Part shown: positions 16,933 to 25,937 of the stretch, piece after piece
How positions within the stretch are numbered: position 1 is the stretch's first letter
Layout: every line of letters starts with the position of its first letter
Source of the DNA: Salinibacterium sp. G-O1
Lineage (GTDB): Bacteria > Actinomycetota > Actinomycetes > Actinomycetales > Microbacteriaceae
Direction: 5' to 3'
Assembly (NCBI RefSeq): GCF_030063305.1
Contig: NZ_JASISV010000001.1
Coordinates: forward strand, 186,001-250,000
DNA: 64,000 bases
Program-made: the position numbers and the translations under genes
Notes under the pieces: generated by a model
Told to the model about the DNA's origin: nothing
The model's input: only the letters and a program-made list of their open reading frames with translations
Database searches by the model: none

Positions 16933-17628
16933 TCAGATCCTGGCGAGGGCCGAAATCGCGCTCGTGAAGAAGGCGAGGCCGTCGGTGCCGGAGCGCATCG
17001 CATCCGTCATGTCGGGGCCGAATCCCGGCTCGGTGGCATGCTCGGGATGCGGCATCAACCCGACCACGTTTCCGCGCTCGTTCGATACCCCCGCGATGTC
17101 GTTCATCGACCCGTTGGGGTTCACGTCGACGTAGCGGAACACCACCTGGCCGTTGCCTTCGATGCGCTTGATGGTCTCGTCGTCGGCCACGTAGCGACCG
17201 TCGGCGTTCTTGAGCGGGATGATGATCTCGGCGCCCGTCGCGTACTCGTTGGTCCACGCCGTGTCGGCGTTCTCGACGGTCAGCTTCTGGTCGCGGCGGA
17301 TGAACTGCTGGTGTGCGTTGCGGGTGTGCGCGCCGGGGAGCAGGCGGGCCTCCGCCAGCATCTGGAATCCGTTGCAGATACCGAGGACGGGCATCCCGGC
17401 GTTGGCCGCGTCGATGACCTCGGCCATGATCGGCGCATGGCTGGCGATCGCGCCAGCGCGCAGGTAATCGCCGTAACTGAAACCGCCGGGAAGCACGATG
17501 GCGTCGACGCCGTGCAGGTCGTGATCACCGTGCCACAGCGCTACCGGCTCGGCTCCGGCGAGACGGATGGCGCGCTGGGCGTCCCGGTCGTCGAGTGAGC
17601 CGGGGAACGTGATGACACCGATCTTCAT
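16933..17628 (-). CDS. purQ: Phosphoribosylformylglycinamidine synthase glutaminase subunit PurQ
   Basis: 231 residues, full length for PurQ. Class I glutamine amidotransferase: the Cys nucleophile in GICNGFQML, and the His-Glu pair in MPHPEHATE. The start [20 protein letters not shown] is standard. It hydrolyses Gln to feed ammonia to PurL. The ATG overlaps the purS stop by 4 bases (ATGA). PurL is encoded separately at 9816-12125. Confidence 0.97.
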   Translation of the reverse strand: MKIGVITFPGSLDDRDAQRAIRLAGAEPVALWHGDHDLHGVDAIVLPGGFSYGDYLRAGAIASHAPIMAEVIDAANAGMPVLGICNGFQMLAEARLLPGAHTRNAHQQFIRRDQKLTVENADTAWTNEYATGAEIIIPLKNADGRYVADDETIKRIEGNGQVVFRYVDVNPNGSMNDIAGVSNERGNVVGLMPHPEHATEPGFGPDMTDAMRSGTDGLAFFTSAISALARI

Positions 17629-17873
17629 TCTGTGACCGTGATGCTGACGACATCCTCGATGACGGTATTGGCGAGCATGTCTTCGGCGATCTCGCGAACC
17701 TCGGCGAGCATCGCGTCATCCACCGGCCCGTCAACCGTCAGCTCGAAACGCTTGCCGATGCGAACGCCGGTGTAGCGCTCTTTACCGAGACGGGTGAGGG
17801 CGCCGGCAACAGCCTTGCCCTGTGGATCGAGAATCTCTGCCTTGGGCATGACCTCAACAAGAATTGTGGGCAC
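17625..17873 (-). CDS. purS: Phosphoribosylformylglycinamidine synthase subunit PurS
   Basis: 82 residues, the usual PurS size, with [17 protein letters not shown] and ALTRLG...[12 protein letters not shown]. PurS is a small beta-alpha-beta protein that bridges PurL and PurQ and helps ammonia transfer. Start GTG at 17873; a TAGAAT box lies ~35 bases upstream. First gene of a four-gene operon with overlaps. Confidence 0.95.
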   Translation of the reverse strand: MPTILVEVMPKAEILDPQGKAVAGALTRLGKERYTGVRIGKRFELTVDGPVDDAMLAEVREIAEDMLANTVIEDVVSITVTE

Positions 17874-17908
17874 CGAAACACTCCAGGAGTTCGTGGGCGA
17901 ATAACACG

Positions 17909-17914
17909 ATTCTA
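17909..17914 (-). promoter_or_regulatory. -10 box TAGAAT of the purS operon
   Basis: Minus-strand reading is CGTAGAATCGTG, the same 12 bases seen at the purL promoter except for the first flanks. It overlaps the stop codon of the upstream membrane-protein gene, so that gene and the pur operon are separated by no spacer and may be partly co-transcribed. Confidence 0.5.
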
Positions 17915-18298
17915 CGGGACGAAGAGAACCACGACTGAGGCGACCACCGCGAGCGCGCCGATGCCCGCGAAAACTATGCCGAGAGTGCGAAGAAGTTTTT
18001 CATCGGGGGACGACCTGGTGAAGTGGCAGTGGCTACTGCGCCTGCGGTGGAACACCTCGAGGCTGTCGTGGTCGTGGGCCAGTGCGAGCTCGGTGTCTGT
18101 GAGCGGTCGCGATCGCACATCTCCCGCAGGCGTGAGCCAGTTGAGGGAGTCGCCGGAGATGGCCGCCGGTGCGGCCTGCCACGGTCCGCGAACGAGGAGC
18201 ATGCAGCAAAGGATGACGAAGCACAGTGCGGCACACGAGAAACCGACGATCGTGAAGACCTCGGCGAGAAGGCCGATCGTCTCAGGGCCGCTCGTCAT
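17912..18298 (-). CDS. Small two-helix membrane protein, unknown
   Basis: 128 residues from ATG 18298 (longer frames start before the homologous-looking hydrophobic segment). Two membrane helices, one at ~8-32 (VFTIVGFSCAALCFVILCCM) and one at the C terminus, bracket a polar middle part with several His, Ser and Asp. I recognise no family. It precedes purS on the same strand with 38 bases between. Codon use is normal for this genome. Confidence 0.6.
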   Translation of the reverse strand: MTSGPETIGLLAEVFTIVGFSCAALCFVILCCMLLVRGPWQAAPAAISGDSLNWLTPAGDVRSRPLTDTELALAHDHDSLEVFHRRRSSHCHFTRSSPDEKLLRTLGIVFAGIGALAVVASVVVLFVP

Positions 18299-18408
18299 AC
18301 CCCCACAATACGGGCGCCGGGGTGCCCGATGCGGCGAACCATAGGCCTCCTGTCGGCCGCGCTGCAAGCCCCTAGTCGCTGAGGGCGAGGCGACCCAAGC
18401 TGGATGAC

Positions 18409-19401
18409 ATGTACGTTGCCTTTTCTGCTGTTCCCGTGGCGCCTGGACCGCTCACGGCGGCCGTCGTCATGAAGCGACCGGCCGACGTGGAAACCGCGCT
18501 GCAACTCGCGCGTGCACTGGGTGCGTCGCGGCCGGTGCCGGGCGATGCATCCACCCGTGACCTCTGGGAGGCCTTCGCAACGGTTGCCGCCCACGACCTC
18601 GGCGCGGTGCGTGCCATGGAACCGCATCTCGATGCCATCGGAATTCTGGCTCAGGCCGGGATCGAAGACGCCCCAGGAACCTGGGGTGTGTTCGCTGCCG
18701 AGGGCGGCGACGAACCGCTGACGGCATCGACAGACGGAACCCTCTCCGGAACCAAGCAGTGGTGTTCCCTCGCCGATCGTCTCGACTCTGCGCTGGTCAC
18801 CGCCACCACCAGCACCGGCAGCCGCCACCTGTTCGCGGTCGACCTCAGGCAACCAGGGGTGCAGGTGCAGCCGTCGACGTGGATGGCGCGGGGTCTCCGC
18901 GAGATTCCCAGTGGACCCGTGACGTTCACCGCTGTGCCCGCCACCCCCGTCGGTGAGCCGGGCTGGTACCTCGACCGCCCGGGGTTCGCGTTCGGCGGCA
19001 TTGGGGTGGCCGCGTGCTGGTTCGGCGGCGCGGTAGGTATCGGCCGCACCGTGCACGCGGCCGCGGTGGCAAAGCCGAACCCGTTTCTGCTGGCGCATCT
19101 CGGAGCGATCGACGAGCTGCTGCACTCCTGCCGGCGCGCGCTGCTTGAGGCAACCCAGCTGGTGGGGTACCCATCGACCGACGGGCGCCTGCTCGCCAAA
19201 CGGGTTCGTGCGACGGTCGCCAGGGCGAGCGAAGAGATCATTGTGCGCGCGGGGCACGCGCTCGGGCCGGCGCCGCTCGCCCTCGACCCTGCGCATGCGA
19301 AGCGGGTCGCAGACCTCCAGCTCTACGTCAGGCAGCACCACGCCGAGCGCGACGACGAGTCACTCGGCCGCGCCATCGCGGAAGGGCCAGCGCCATGGTG
19401 A
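18409..19401 (+). CDS. Acyl-CoA dehydrogenase-like protein, shortened
   Basis: 330 residues, against ~380-400 for acyl-CoA dehydrogenases. The FAD-contact segment is visible as SGTKQWCSLADRLDSALVTA and the C-terminal domain as RQHHAERDDESLGRAIAEG. No Y-E-G catalytic base motif is evident and the N-terminal helical domain is short, so standard beta-oxidation chemistry is doubtful. Its last 7 bases overlap the PIG-L gene, and that gene overlaps the glycosyltransferase: a three-gene coupled operon. The set suggests synthesis of a modified amino-sugar or glycolipid, but no product is known to me. Confidence 0.75.
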   Translation: MYVAFSAVPVAPGPLTAAVVMKRPADVETALQLARALGASRPVPGDASTRDLWEAFATVAAHDLGAVRAMEPHLDAIGILAQAGIEDAPGTWGVFAAEGGDEPLTASTDGTLSGTKQWCSLADRLDSALVTATTSTGSRHLFAVDLRQPGVQVQPSTWMARGLREIPSGPVTFTAVPATPVGEPGWYLDRPGFAFGGIGVAACWFGGAVGIGRTVHAAAVAKPNPFLLAHLGAIDELLHSCRRALLEATQLVGYPSTDGRLLAKRVRATVARASEEIIVRAGHALGPAPLALDPAHAKRVADLQLYVRQHHAERDDESLGRAIAEGPAPW

Positions 19402-20690
19402 TGTTCGACGCGAGCCTGGCCGGTACCCCCACCGCGACCTGGGAGGCAGACTCCCGCATGCGTGACCGCCCGTCGCTGAGCCTGCACGGGGTGGATGAGC
19501 TGATCGTCGTGGCCGCCCACCCCGACGACGAGACCCTGGGGGCTGGCGGCCTGATCGCGCTCTGCTCGCGCCGAGGCATCCCGGTCACCGTTGTGGTGGT
19601 GACGGACGGCGGGGCCAGCGGCGAGCCCGGAATCGTGGCAGAACGCTCCCGGGAGTTGGCGGCAGCCACCGACATCCTCGCGGCGGGTGGCCGGGACATC
19701 ACGGTCATCGAGTTTGGTTTCGCCGATGGTGGCACGCGGGAGAACATCGCGGAGATCACCGCGGCGCTCGGCCCGCACATCGCCGGCTCATCCCGGAACG
19801 CGCTCATCGTGGCGCCCTGGCGGGGAGACGGGCACCGCGATCACCGTGTCGTCGGCGAGATCGTCGCAGAGCTTGTCGGGGGTCGTAGGTTTGCGGAGTA
19901 CCCGATCTGGATGTGGCACTGGGCGCATCCGGACGCCGAGGCCACCCCGTGGCAGACCATGGCGACCATCGACGTGGATGCCACGAAGCAGCGCGCCCTC
20001 GCCAGCTTCCGCTCGCAGACGCGCGGCGAGCATCCCGTGCTGCTGCCCGACTTTCTCGAGCACTTCGCCGGCGACAAGGAGTACCTCATCGTGGAAGACG
20101 GCGCGCTGCCTGCCGAATATTTTGACGCGACCTATCAGCGTCACGACGACCCGTGGGGTTTGGCAACGCGCTGGTACGAAACACGGAAGCGGGAGCTTCT
20201 GCTCGCATCGCTGCCGCTGCAGGAGTACGGAACCGCGCTCGAGATCGGCTCATCCATCGGGGTCACGACCGAGGCTCTCGCCGGTCGCTGCCGCGAACTG
20301 CTGGCCTTGGACGTCTCGGCGGCGGCCGTCCAGCGCGCTCGCGAGCGGGTGGGCGAGGCGGCGACCGTAGAAGTGCGGGATGTCACGCGTGACTTCCCGG
20401 GCGGAGAATTCGACCTCGTGGTGTTGTCCGAGGTCGGATACTATTTCGGCGCCTCGGGGCTGGCGACAGTCCTCGCGTCGATTGGGGCGGCACTGTCGAC
20501 CCACGGCACCCTCGTCGCGTGCCACTGGCGGCACCCCGTCGCCGACTATCCCCTCACCGGCGATGACGTGCATGCCGCCATTGACGGGATCGGTCTTCAC
20601 CGGATCGTGCGTCACGAGGAGGAGGACTTCATTCTCGAGGTCTTCAGTCGCGACCCCCGGTCGGTTGCCCGGACGACGGGACTGCTGTGA
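19395..20690 (+). CDS. Bifunctional PIG-L deacetylase / SAM-dependent methyltransferase
   Basis: 431 residues. Residues ~35-215 are a PIG-L (LmbE/MshB) Zn deacetylase: AHPDDETLGAGG (42-45 HPDD) and the second metal motif HRDH (147-150). Residues ~240-410 are a NodS-like class I methyltransferase: motif I as ALEIGSSIGVTTEAL and the acidic LALDVS strand end. PIG-L enzymes remove N-acetyl groups from amino sugars such as GlcNAc-inositol; NodS N-methylates the freed amine in Nod factors. Thus one protein may deacetylate and N-methylate the same amino sugar (inference). ATG 19395 overlaps the previous stop; stop overlaps the next GTG. Confidence 0.88.
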   Translation: MVMFDASLAGTPTATWEADSRMRDRPSLSLHGVDELIVVAAHPDDETLGAGGLIALCSRRGIPVTVVVVTDGGASGEPGIVAERSRELAAATDILAAGGRDITVIEFGFADGGTRENIAEITAALGPHIAGSSRNALIVAPWRGDGHRDHRVVGEIVAELVGGRRFAEYPIWMWHWAHPDAEATPWQTMATIDVDATKQRALASFRSQTRGEHPVLLPDFLEHFAGDKEYLIVEDGALPAEYFDATYQRHDDPWGLATRWYETRKRELLLASLPLQEYGTALEIGSSIGVTTEALAGRCRELLALDVSAAAVQRARERVGEAATVEVRDVTRDFPGGEFDLVVLSEVGYYFGASGLATVLASIGAALSTHGTLVACHWRHPVADYPLTGDDVHAAIDGIGLHRIVRHEEEDFILEVFSRDPRSVARTTGLL

Positions 20691-21397
20691 CCCAGGTAGC
20701 TGAGCTCGTGGTGTTGATTCCCGCGCGAGACGAAGAGGCGCTCATCGCGCGTTGCCTCGAATCTGTGCTTGCGGCTCGGGCGAACGTTGACATTCCGGTG
20801 ACCGTGGTTGTCGCCGCCGATGGATGCCTCGACGCCACCGCCGAGATCGCGCGAAGTTTCGACGGAGTTGTCGTCGTGGAGATCGACTCGTCCAATGTCG
20901 GCACGGCACGGGGGATTGCGGCTCGGACGGCGCTGGAGCTGATCGCGTGCGACCCGGGACGGGTGTGGATGGCGAACACCGACGCCGATTCCGTCGTGCC
21001 GCCGAACTGGCTGAGCGAGCAGGTGCGTCTGGCGAACTCGGGCGTGGACGTGATGATCGGTACCGTGCGACCCGAGTTCGACGAACTCTCTGTCGAACAG
21101 GAGCGGGCGTGGCGGGCGCGGCACGTTCCTGGCCAGCCCAATGGCCACGTGCACGGTGCGAACCTCGGAGTGCGGGCATCCACCTACTTGGAGGCGGGCG
21201 GATACGAAGCGCTGCCGGAGCACGAAGACGTCGACCTCGTCGCGCGTCTGAAGGCGGTGAGCCGCGTTGTGGCGAGCGACGACTGCGAGGTCGTGACATC
21301 CGGCCGAAAGTTCGGGCGGACGCCCGGCGGGTACGCCCGATATCTGCGCGAGGATCTGCTGTATGCCGCTGAAGGCATGGAAGCGCCCGTCGCGTAA
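20687..21397 (+). CDS. Family 2 glycosyltransferase
   Basis: 236 residues with the GT-A start ELVVLIPARDEEALIARCLE, AADGCLDATAEIA, and the metal-binding acidic motif in ANTDADSVVP; later HGANLGVRASTYLEAGGYE and HEDVDLVARL are typical acceptor-side motifs. No membrane helices. It should transfer a sugar from a nucleotide donor. GTG 20687 overlaps the stop of the PIG-L/methyltransferase gene by 4 bases. It closes the operon. Confidence 0.88.
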   Translation: MTQVAELVVLIPARDEEALIARCLESVLAARANVDIPVTVVVAADGCLDATAEIARSFDGVVVVEIDSSNVGTARGIAARTALELIACDPGRVWMANTDADSVVPPNWLSEQVRLANSGVDVMIGTVRPEFDELSVEQERAWRARHVPGQPNGHVHGANLGVRASTYLEAGGYEALPEHEDVDLVARLKAVSRVVASDDCEVVTSGRKFGRTPGGYARYLREDLLYAAEGMEAPVA

Positions 21398-21467
21398 CCG
21401 GGTGCGTGGATAGTCGACTACTCGCGACGGTTCACGAACTCTGACGCGGCGGTGCAAGACTGTGGTG

Positions 21468-22223
21468 ATGCGAAAAGCCGTGGGGATCGTGACCGTTGCT
21501 GTTGTGATGCTCACCGGGTGCAGTGCGCTCGGCTTTGAGCCGTCGCCGACGACCACGTACATCGACGAAGCCGGTACCGAGGTCACGGTGGATTGGGTCG
21601 ACTACCCGGCGTATGAGGGAATCGACGGGGAGAGGCTACTGGGCCACCCGGATCAGGCAGACCTGGAGCCCGTGGCTCGCGACCTCGTCAAGCAGTTACG
21701 AACCGCGATTGCCGATGCTTCCGGGTATGCGATGACCTCGAGCGAACCCGAAGGTCGCTGGTTCGATGACGACAACTGGCACGAGCAAGGGGGCAACGGC
21801 TACGGTGGGCGCTCGATGCTCACGACCGTCAACTGTTGTGACTTGTCGTCGGAGGGTGCTCCGGAGGCAAGCGAATGGCAGCGCGTCTTTGATGCGGCGA
21901 ACCAGGCCGTTCAAGCCGAAGGGCTGGGAGAATTCGTGCTCGACGATCCACTCGAATGGTGCGGGACCACCGCCGAGGAGTGCTGGCGGTGGACTGGTTT
22001 TGCGACCGACGGTGTGCAGTGGGTGTCGCTCCTGATTCAGGACGGCGCGCTTGACCCGACGGGTGACGCCGTGCGAGAGGCAGAAGAGCTCGATCGGCCG
22101 GTCGCCACCATTCAATTCGGATACGGCGCCACGGTCGTGCCGACCGGAAGATCGGATGAGTACGCGCGTGCTCTCGACCCCTTCGTCGGACTGAAACAGC
22201 CTCGGGCCACCGCCTCGAACTGA
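21468..22223 (+). CDS. Putative lipoprotein, unknown function
   Basis: 251 residues. Signal peptide with a lipobox: KAVGIVTVAVVMLTGCSALG, with Cys at ~18 as the lipidated residue. The mature part is acidic, Trp-rich and contains a Cys pair (NCCDLS) plus two later Cys (WCGTTAEECW), so a disulfide-stabilised exported domain is likely. I recognise no family. ATG 21468 is used; GTG codons at 21462 and 21465 are alternatives. Confidence 0.7.
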   Translation: MRKAVGIVTVAVVMLTGCSALGFEPSPTTTYIDEAGTEVTVDWVDYPAYEGIDGERLLGHPDQADLEPVARDLVKQLRTAIADASGYAMTSSEPEGRWFDDDNWHEQGGNGYGGRSMLTTVNCCDLSSEGAPEASEWQRVFDAANQAVQAEGLGEFVLDDPLEWCGTTAEECWRWTGFATDGVQWVSLLIQDGALDPTGDAVREAEELDRPVATIQFGYGATVVPTGRSDEYARALDPFVGLKQPRATASN

Positions 22224-22305
22224 CGCGCGCTGCGCGGCAAGCCGTAAGGGGCACCCATGCGGTCATCGCCATTCGCCCACACCCCGGATGCGACAGACTG
22301 AGGGG

Positions 22306-23517
22306 ATGAGCACCGACACCGCGATCCAATCGCGCATCGTACGAGTGCTCGTCGCCGGTCAGGTTCTCGCGGGGCTCGGGCAGGGGGCGACCATTGCCAT
22401 CGGCGCTGTGATCGCGAACGAGGTGGCTGGCGAGGCATTTTCGGGGGCAGCCGCCACCGCGAGCACCCTCGGTGCCGCCATCGCGGCGATCCCGCTCGCA
22501 AGGCTCGCGCAACGAATGGGCCGCCGCCCGGCACTCGCGCTCGGCGCGGCGACGGCTGCCGGCGGCTCGATCGTCACGGTGGTGGCCACCGGGCTGGTCT
22601 TCTTCCCGTTGCTCGTCATCGGGTTCGCCATGCTCGGGGTCGGCACCGCTGTGGGGCTTCAGGCGCGCTTCGCGGCAACGGATGTCGCGGCCCCGACGCG
22701 GCGCGGACGTGACCTCTCGCTCGTGGTCTGGTCGACCGCGATTGGCGCTGTCGTCGGCCCCAACCTCTTCGGCCCGGGGGTGGTGATCCAGGACGCGCTC
22801 GACCTTCCCGAACATACGGGCTCATTCGTCATCGCGATCGTCGCCCAGCTGGCTGCGGCCCTGCTCTACGTCATTGCGCTGCGCCCGGATCCGCTGCTGC
22901 TCGCGCGCGAGCGCGCGCTGCTCGCCACGCCCGTCACGGAGGTCGGAGCAGTGCGCGGCCGGTCGGCGCTCGTGTTCGCTATTGGGACGATCGCCATCAG
23001 CCACGCCGTGATGGTGTCCGTGATGTCGATGACGCCGGTGCACCTGACCCACTACGGCGCGAGTCTCACGATCATCGGCTTCACGATCAGCCTGCACGTG
23101 GCGGGAATGTTCGGACTCTCGCCCGCCTTCGGCTGGGCGAGCGACCGGTGGGGTCGGCTGCCGGTCATCCTCGGCGGCCAGGCGATGCTCGGCGCCGCGG
23201 TGATACTGATTGGCTTCGGTTCGGAAAGCACCCTCGTCGTAACGGTGGCCCTCGTGCTGTTGGGGCTCGGATGGAGCGCGACAACCGTCGCCGGGTCTGC
23301 GCTGGTCTCCGACCTGGTCACCGGCGCGACCCGTGTGCGGGTGCAGGGTCGCACTGACACGATCATGAGCCTCGCGGGCGCGGTCGGCGGAGGTGCGGCC
23401 GGCCCGGTGCTCGCGCTGATTGGGTACGCCGGGCTTGCGTGGGCCGCGGGGGTGCTCGTACTCGTGGTGTTGGGCGCCGCTGGCGTCATCCGTCCGCGCG
23501 TGGCCCGCTTCGTCTGA
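22306..23517 (+). CDS. Major facilitator superfamily transporter
   Basis: 403 residues, twelve predicted helices. MFS loop 2-3 motif is visible as ARLAQRMGRRPAL after helix 2, and GFASDRWGR-like FGWASDRWGRLPV between helices 8 and 9. Likely a drug or metabolite exporter. ATG 22306 follows GAGGGG; a CAGACT box 6 bases upstream also fits a leaderless start. It converges on the small kinase gene with 3 bases between. Confidence 0.88.
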   Translation: MSTDTAIQSRIVRVLVAGQVLAGLGQGATIAIGAVIANEVAGEAFSGAAATASTLGAAIAAIPLARLAQRMGRRPALALGAATAAGGSIVTVVATGLVFFPLLVIGFAMLGVGTAVGLQARFAATDVAAPTRRGRDLSLVVWSTAIGAVVGPNLFGPGVVIQDALDLPEHTGSFVIAIVAQLAAALLYVIALRPDPLLLARERALLATPVTEVGAVRGRSALVFAIGTIAISHAVMVSVMSMTPVHLTHYGASLTIIGFTISLHVAGMFGLSPAFGWASDRWGRLPVILGGQAMLGAAVILIGFGSESTLVVTVALVLLGLGWSATTVAGSALVSDLVTGATRVRVQGRTDTIMSLAGAVGGGAAGPVLALIGYAGLAWAAGVLVLVVLGAAGVIRPRVARFV

Positions 23518-23520
23518 GGA

Positions 23521-24132
23521 TCACAGCCGGATGACGTGGTCGGCGCTCGCCGCCGTGGCCGCGATAACAGTCGCATTCGCTTCATCCGGGCCCAGCGCCC
23601 ATGCTCTCGCCTGCTCGGACGTCTTGCCAAACCGCTCGTGGCGCTCCACCAGTCGATCGATCCGGGTGTCGTGCTCAACCTCAACGAAGAATGTCAGGTC
23701 GAGCAGCTCGGCGGCCCGCTCCCACAGCAGGAGGTAGTTGCCATCGACCACCACGGTTGATAACTCCTGCGGAATGGTGATCGCGCCCGCAACCGGCTCC
23801 TCGATTCCGCGGTCGAAGCCCGGTGCCGCAACCGAATTGCAGGAGTTACGAACATCGGCGAGGGTGGCCACGAAGCCGTCGACGTCGAAGGTGTCTGGCG
23901 CGCCCATCCGCTCTCGGCGGCCGAGCCGGCGCAGCTCGGCCTGGGGCAGGTGGAAGCCGTCCATCGGAAGCAGCGCCGCCGTCGGCAGCCGCTCGACGAT
24001 GGCCGCGGCGATGGTCGATTTACCGGCGCCCGGAGGTCCGACGATTCCCACGAGAAGGCGCCGCGCGGCAGGAGTCGCCGCGCGCGCCTGGAGCACGAGA
24101 TCGACGACCTCGGTGAACGAGCTGAGGATCAC
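23521..24132 (-). CDS. P-loop nucleoside/sugar kinase, uridine-kinase-like
   Basis: 203 residues. Walker A VGPPGAGKST (31-40), then LPMDGFHLP, the DGFH motif of uridine-kinase/phosphoribulokinase/pantothenate-kinase relatives, VDGNYLLL as Walker B strand, and a lid with RHERFGKTSEQARAW. The family phosphorylates nucleosides, fructose or related hydroxyls; the substrate here is unknown. Its start overlaps the SGNH esterase stop by 4 bases, so both genes form an operon. Confidence 0.85.
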   Translation of the reverse strand: MILSSFTEVVDLVLQARAATPAARRLLVGIVGPPGAGKSTIAAAIVERLPTAALLPMDGFHLPQAELRRLGRRERMGAPDTFDVDGFVATLADVRNSCNSVAAPGFDRGIEEPVAGAITIPQELSTVVVDGNYLLLWERAAELLDLTFFVEVEHDTRIDRLVERHERFGKTSEQARAWALGPDEANATVIAATAASADHVIRL

Positions 24133-24854
24133 AGCACACCGTTGGCCGCGGCATCCGCGATCACGAAGTCGGCCCAGTCGCGGTACCCGAGCGCGCTCGG
24201 ATGGAACAGGTCTGTCGCGAAGAAGCCGTCGGTGTACGGCGGCGGAGGCGGCGACATGTGCACGGTGTCGAACGTGGCGACCACCGATCGCGCCGCATCC
24301 TCGAGGCTGCGCGAGTGCAGGTACAGGTTGAAGCGCAGGGGGTTCGGCAACAGCTCGAACCTGAAGAACGCCGGCAGCGACGACATCAGCACGAGCGGGC
24401 TGACCGCGGTGAGGGCGTTCAGGATGACCCGGATGTCACGCGCAAAGCTCGCGCGACGCCGAAGCCCGAGCGCATCGTTGGCTCCGACCGTGAGAAACAC
24501 GACATCCCACCGCTGGGCTGCCACAGTGTCGAGGTAGTCCGTGACGATGTCGCGCGTTGTTGCGCCGTTTCGGCCGGCCGCCGTCCACTGGACGCCCCGT
24601 CCGGTGCGCTCCGCGAGGAGCCGCGCGAGGTTGCCCGGCAGAGCGTCGTCCTGGGTCGCGGCTCCGACCCCCGCCGCCGTGGAGTCGCCGAGCACGAGCA
24701 GCCGCAGCGGGTCGGGGCCGTCGAGTGATCCCTGCCAGGGCTGGGCGGCATCCGGAAGTCTGGGGGTATCCCGTCGGAGGCGCCGGCCCTGCGCAACGAG
24801 CACGGGTGCCGCCGGCAGCATCGCGACCCTGCTCAGCCTGCGGAAAGCATTCAT
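24129..24854 (-). CDS. SGNH/GDSL hydrolase
   Basis: 241 residues. Block I LLVLGDSTAAGVGA with the Ser nucleophile, block II GRNGATT, block III TVGANDALG, and block V DLFHPSALGY with the catalytic Asp and His are all present. The N terminus has a weak hydrophobic stretch (LPAAPVLVAQG) and may be an anchor or signal. The family hydrolyses esters of lipids or acetylated glycans. A TAGCAT box ends 6 bases before the ATG. First gene of a two-gene operon with the kinase. Confidence 0.88.
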   Translation of the reverse strand: MNAFRRLSRVAMLPAAPVLVAQGRRLRRDTPRLPDAAQPWQGSLDGPDPLRLLVLGDSTAAGVGAATQDDALPGNLARLLAERTGRGVQWTAAGRNGATTRDIVTDYLDTVAAQRWDVVFLTVGANDALGLRRRASFARDIRVILNALTAVSPLVLMSSLPAFFRFELLPNPLRFNLYLHSRSLEDAARSVVATFDTVHMSPPPPPYTDGFFATDLFHPSALGYRDWADFVIADAAANGVL

Positions 24855-24918
24855 TGCCCCATGCTAGATCGCCACGCATGCTCAATCGCTGGGCATTCTC
24901 ACTGGGTAGGCTCGTGCC

Positions 24919-25929
24919 ATGGATACCTCCGGCCTCGATGACTTTCTCGCCGACCAGGATTTCTCGGGGGTGGTGCTGATTCGCGATGGCAATCGCACGG
25001 TCTACGAGGCCGCGACCGGGCTCGCGACCCAGCGCTGGGGCATCCACAACACTCTGAACACCCGCTTCGACACCGCGTCGATCACGAAGCTGTTCACCAG
25101 CGTCGCAGTGCTGCAGCAGGTGGCTAAAGGCAACCTTGACCTCGAAACGTCGATCCACCACTACGTCGACCTTGAGGGCACGAGCATCGGCATCGACGTG
25201 ACGCTGCTGCACCTGCTGACCCACACGAGCGGCATCGCGGATGATGCCGACGAGGAGGCCGGCGAGGACTACGCGGACCTGTGGCGCGAAACCCCCAATT
25301 ACTCGGTGCTTGAGACTCGCGACTTCCTGCCGCAGTTCGTGAACAAGCCCCCGCTGGCTGCCCCCGGCGTCGACTGCCGGTACAACAACGCCGGATACAT
25401 CCTCGCCGGGCTCGCGCTCGAAAAGGTCACGGGCGTTCCGTTCCGCCAGTACGTGTTCGACGAGGTCTTCACGAAGGCCCGGATGGACGATTCCGGGTTC
25501 TACGACCGCCGCGACGCAGCTCCCCGGGTCGCCGAGGGCTGGGATCTCGTCGACGGCACCTGGGTGCAGAACATCTACAGCTACCCGCCGATCGGCTCGC
25601 CGGACGGCGGCGCGCAGGCAACGGCCGCCGACCTCGTGACGTTCCTGAGGGCCGTGCGTTCCGGTGAACTGCTCAACAGCGAGTTCACCGACGAGTTCCT
25701 TTCCCCGCAGGTCGAGCATGACGAGGCCACCTGGTACGGGTTCGGCCTCGAGTTCGACATGAACGAAGACGGCACCGTGCGCTCGTACTACAAGGACGGC
25801 ATCAACCCCGGGGCCTCCGGCATCGTGCGTCACTACCTCGAGGAGGGGCTCGACGTGGTCGTGCTCTCCAACTCCGAGGATGGCGCGTGGGAGGTCATCC
25901 AGCAGATCGACGAGCGCCTCGGCGGCTGA
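24919..25929 (+). CDS. Serine hydrolase, class C beta-lactamase fold
   Basis: 336 residues. SxxK motif as S54-I-T-K57 in FDTASITKLFTS and YxN as Y155-N156-N157 in CRYNNAGYI mark the PF00144 fold shared by AmpC, DD-peptidases and EstB esterases. No signal peptide is seen, so a cytoplasmic esterase/peptidase is more likely than a secreted beta-lactamase. TAGGCT ends 6 bases before the ATG. It faces the VOC gene with 8 bases between. Confidence 0.88.
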   Translation: MDTSGLDDFLADQDFSGVVLIRDGNRTVYEAATGLATQRWGIHNTLNTRFDTASITKLFTSVAVLQQVAKGNLDLETSIHHYVDLEGTSIGIDVTLLHLLTHTSGIADDADEEAGEDYADLWRETPNYSVLETRDFLPQFVNKPPLAAPGVDCRYNNAGYILAGLALEKVTGVPFRQYVFDEVFTKARMDDSGFYDRRDAAPRVAEGWDLVDGTWVQNIYSYPPIGSPDGGAQATAADLVTFLRAVRSGELLNSEFTDEFLSPQVEHDEATWYGFGLEFDMNEDGTVRSYYKDGINPGASGIVRHYLEEGLDVVVLSNSEDGAWEVIQQIDERLGG

Positions 25930-25937
25930 ATCCGCGC

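Noticed and set aside
24919-25929. Serine hydrolase as a beta-lactamase resistance gene
   Set aside because: SxxK and YxN are shared by esterases and peptidases, and there is no signal peptide for periplasmic or extracellular action.
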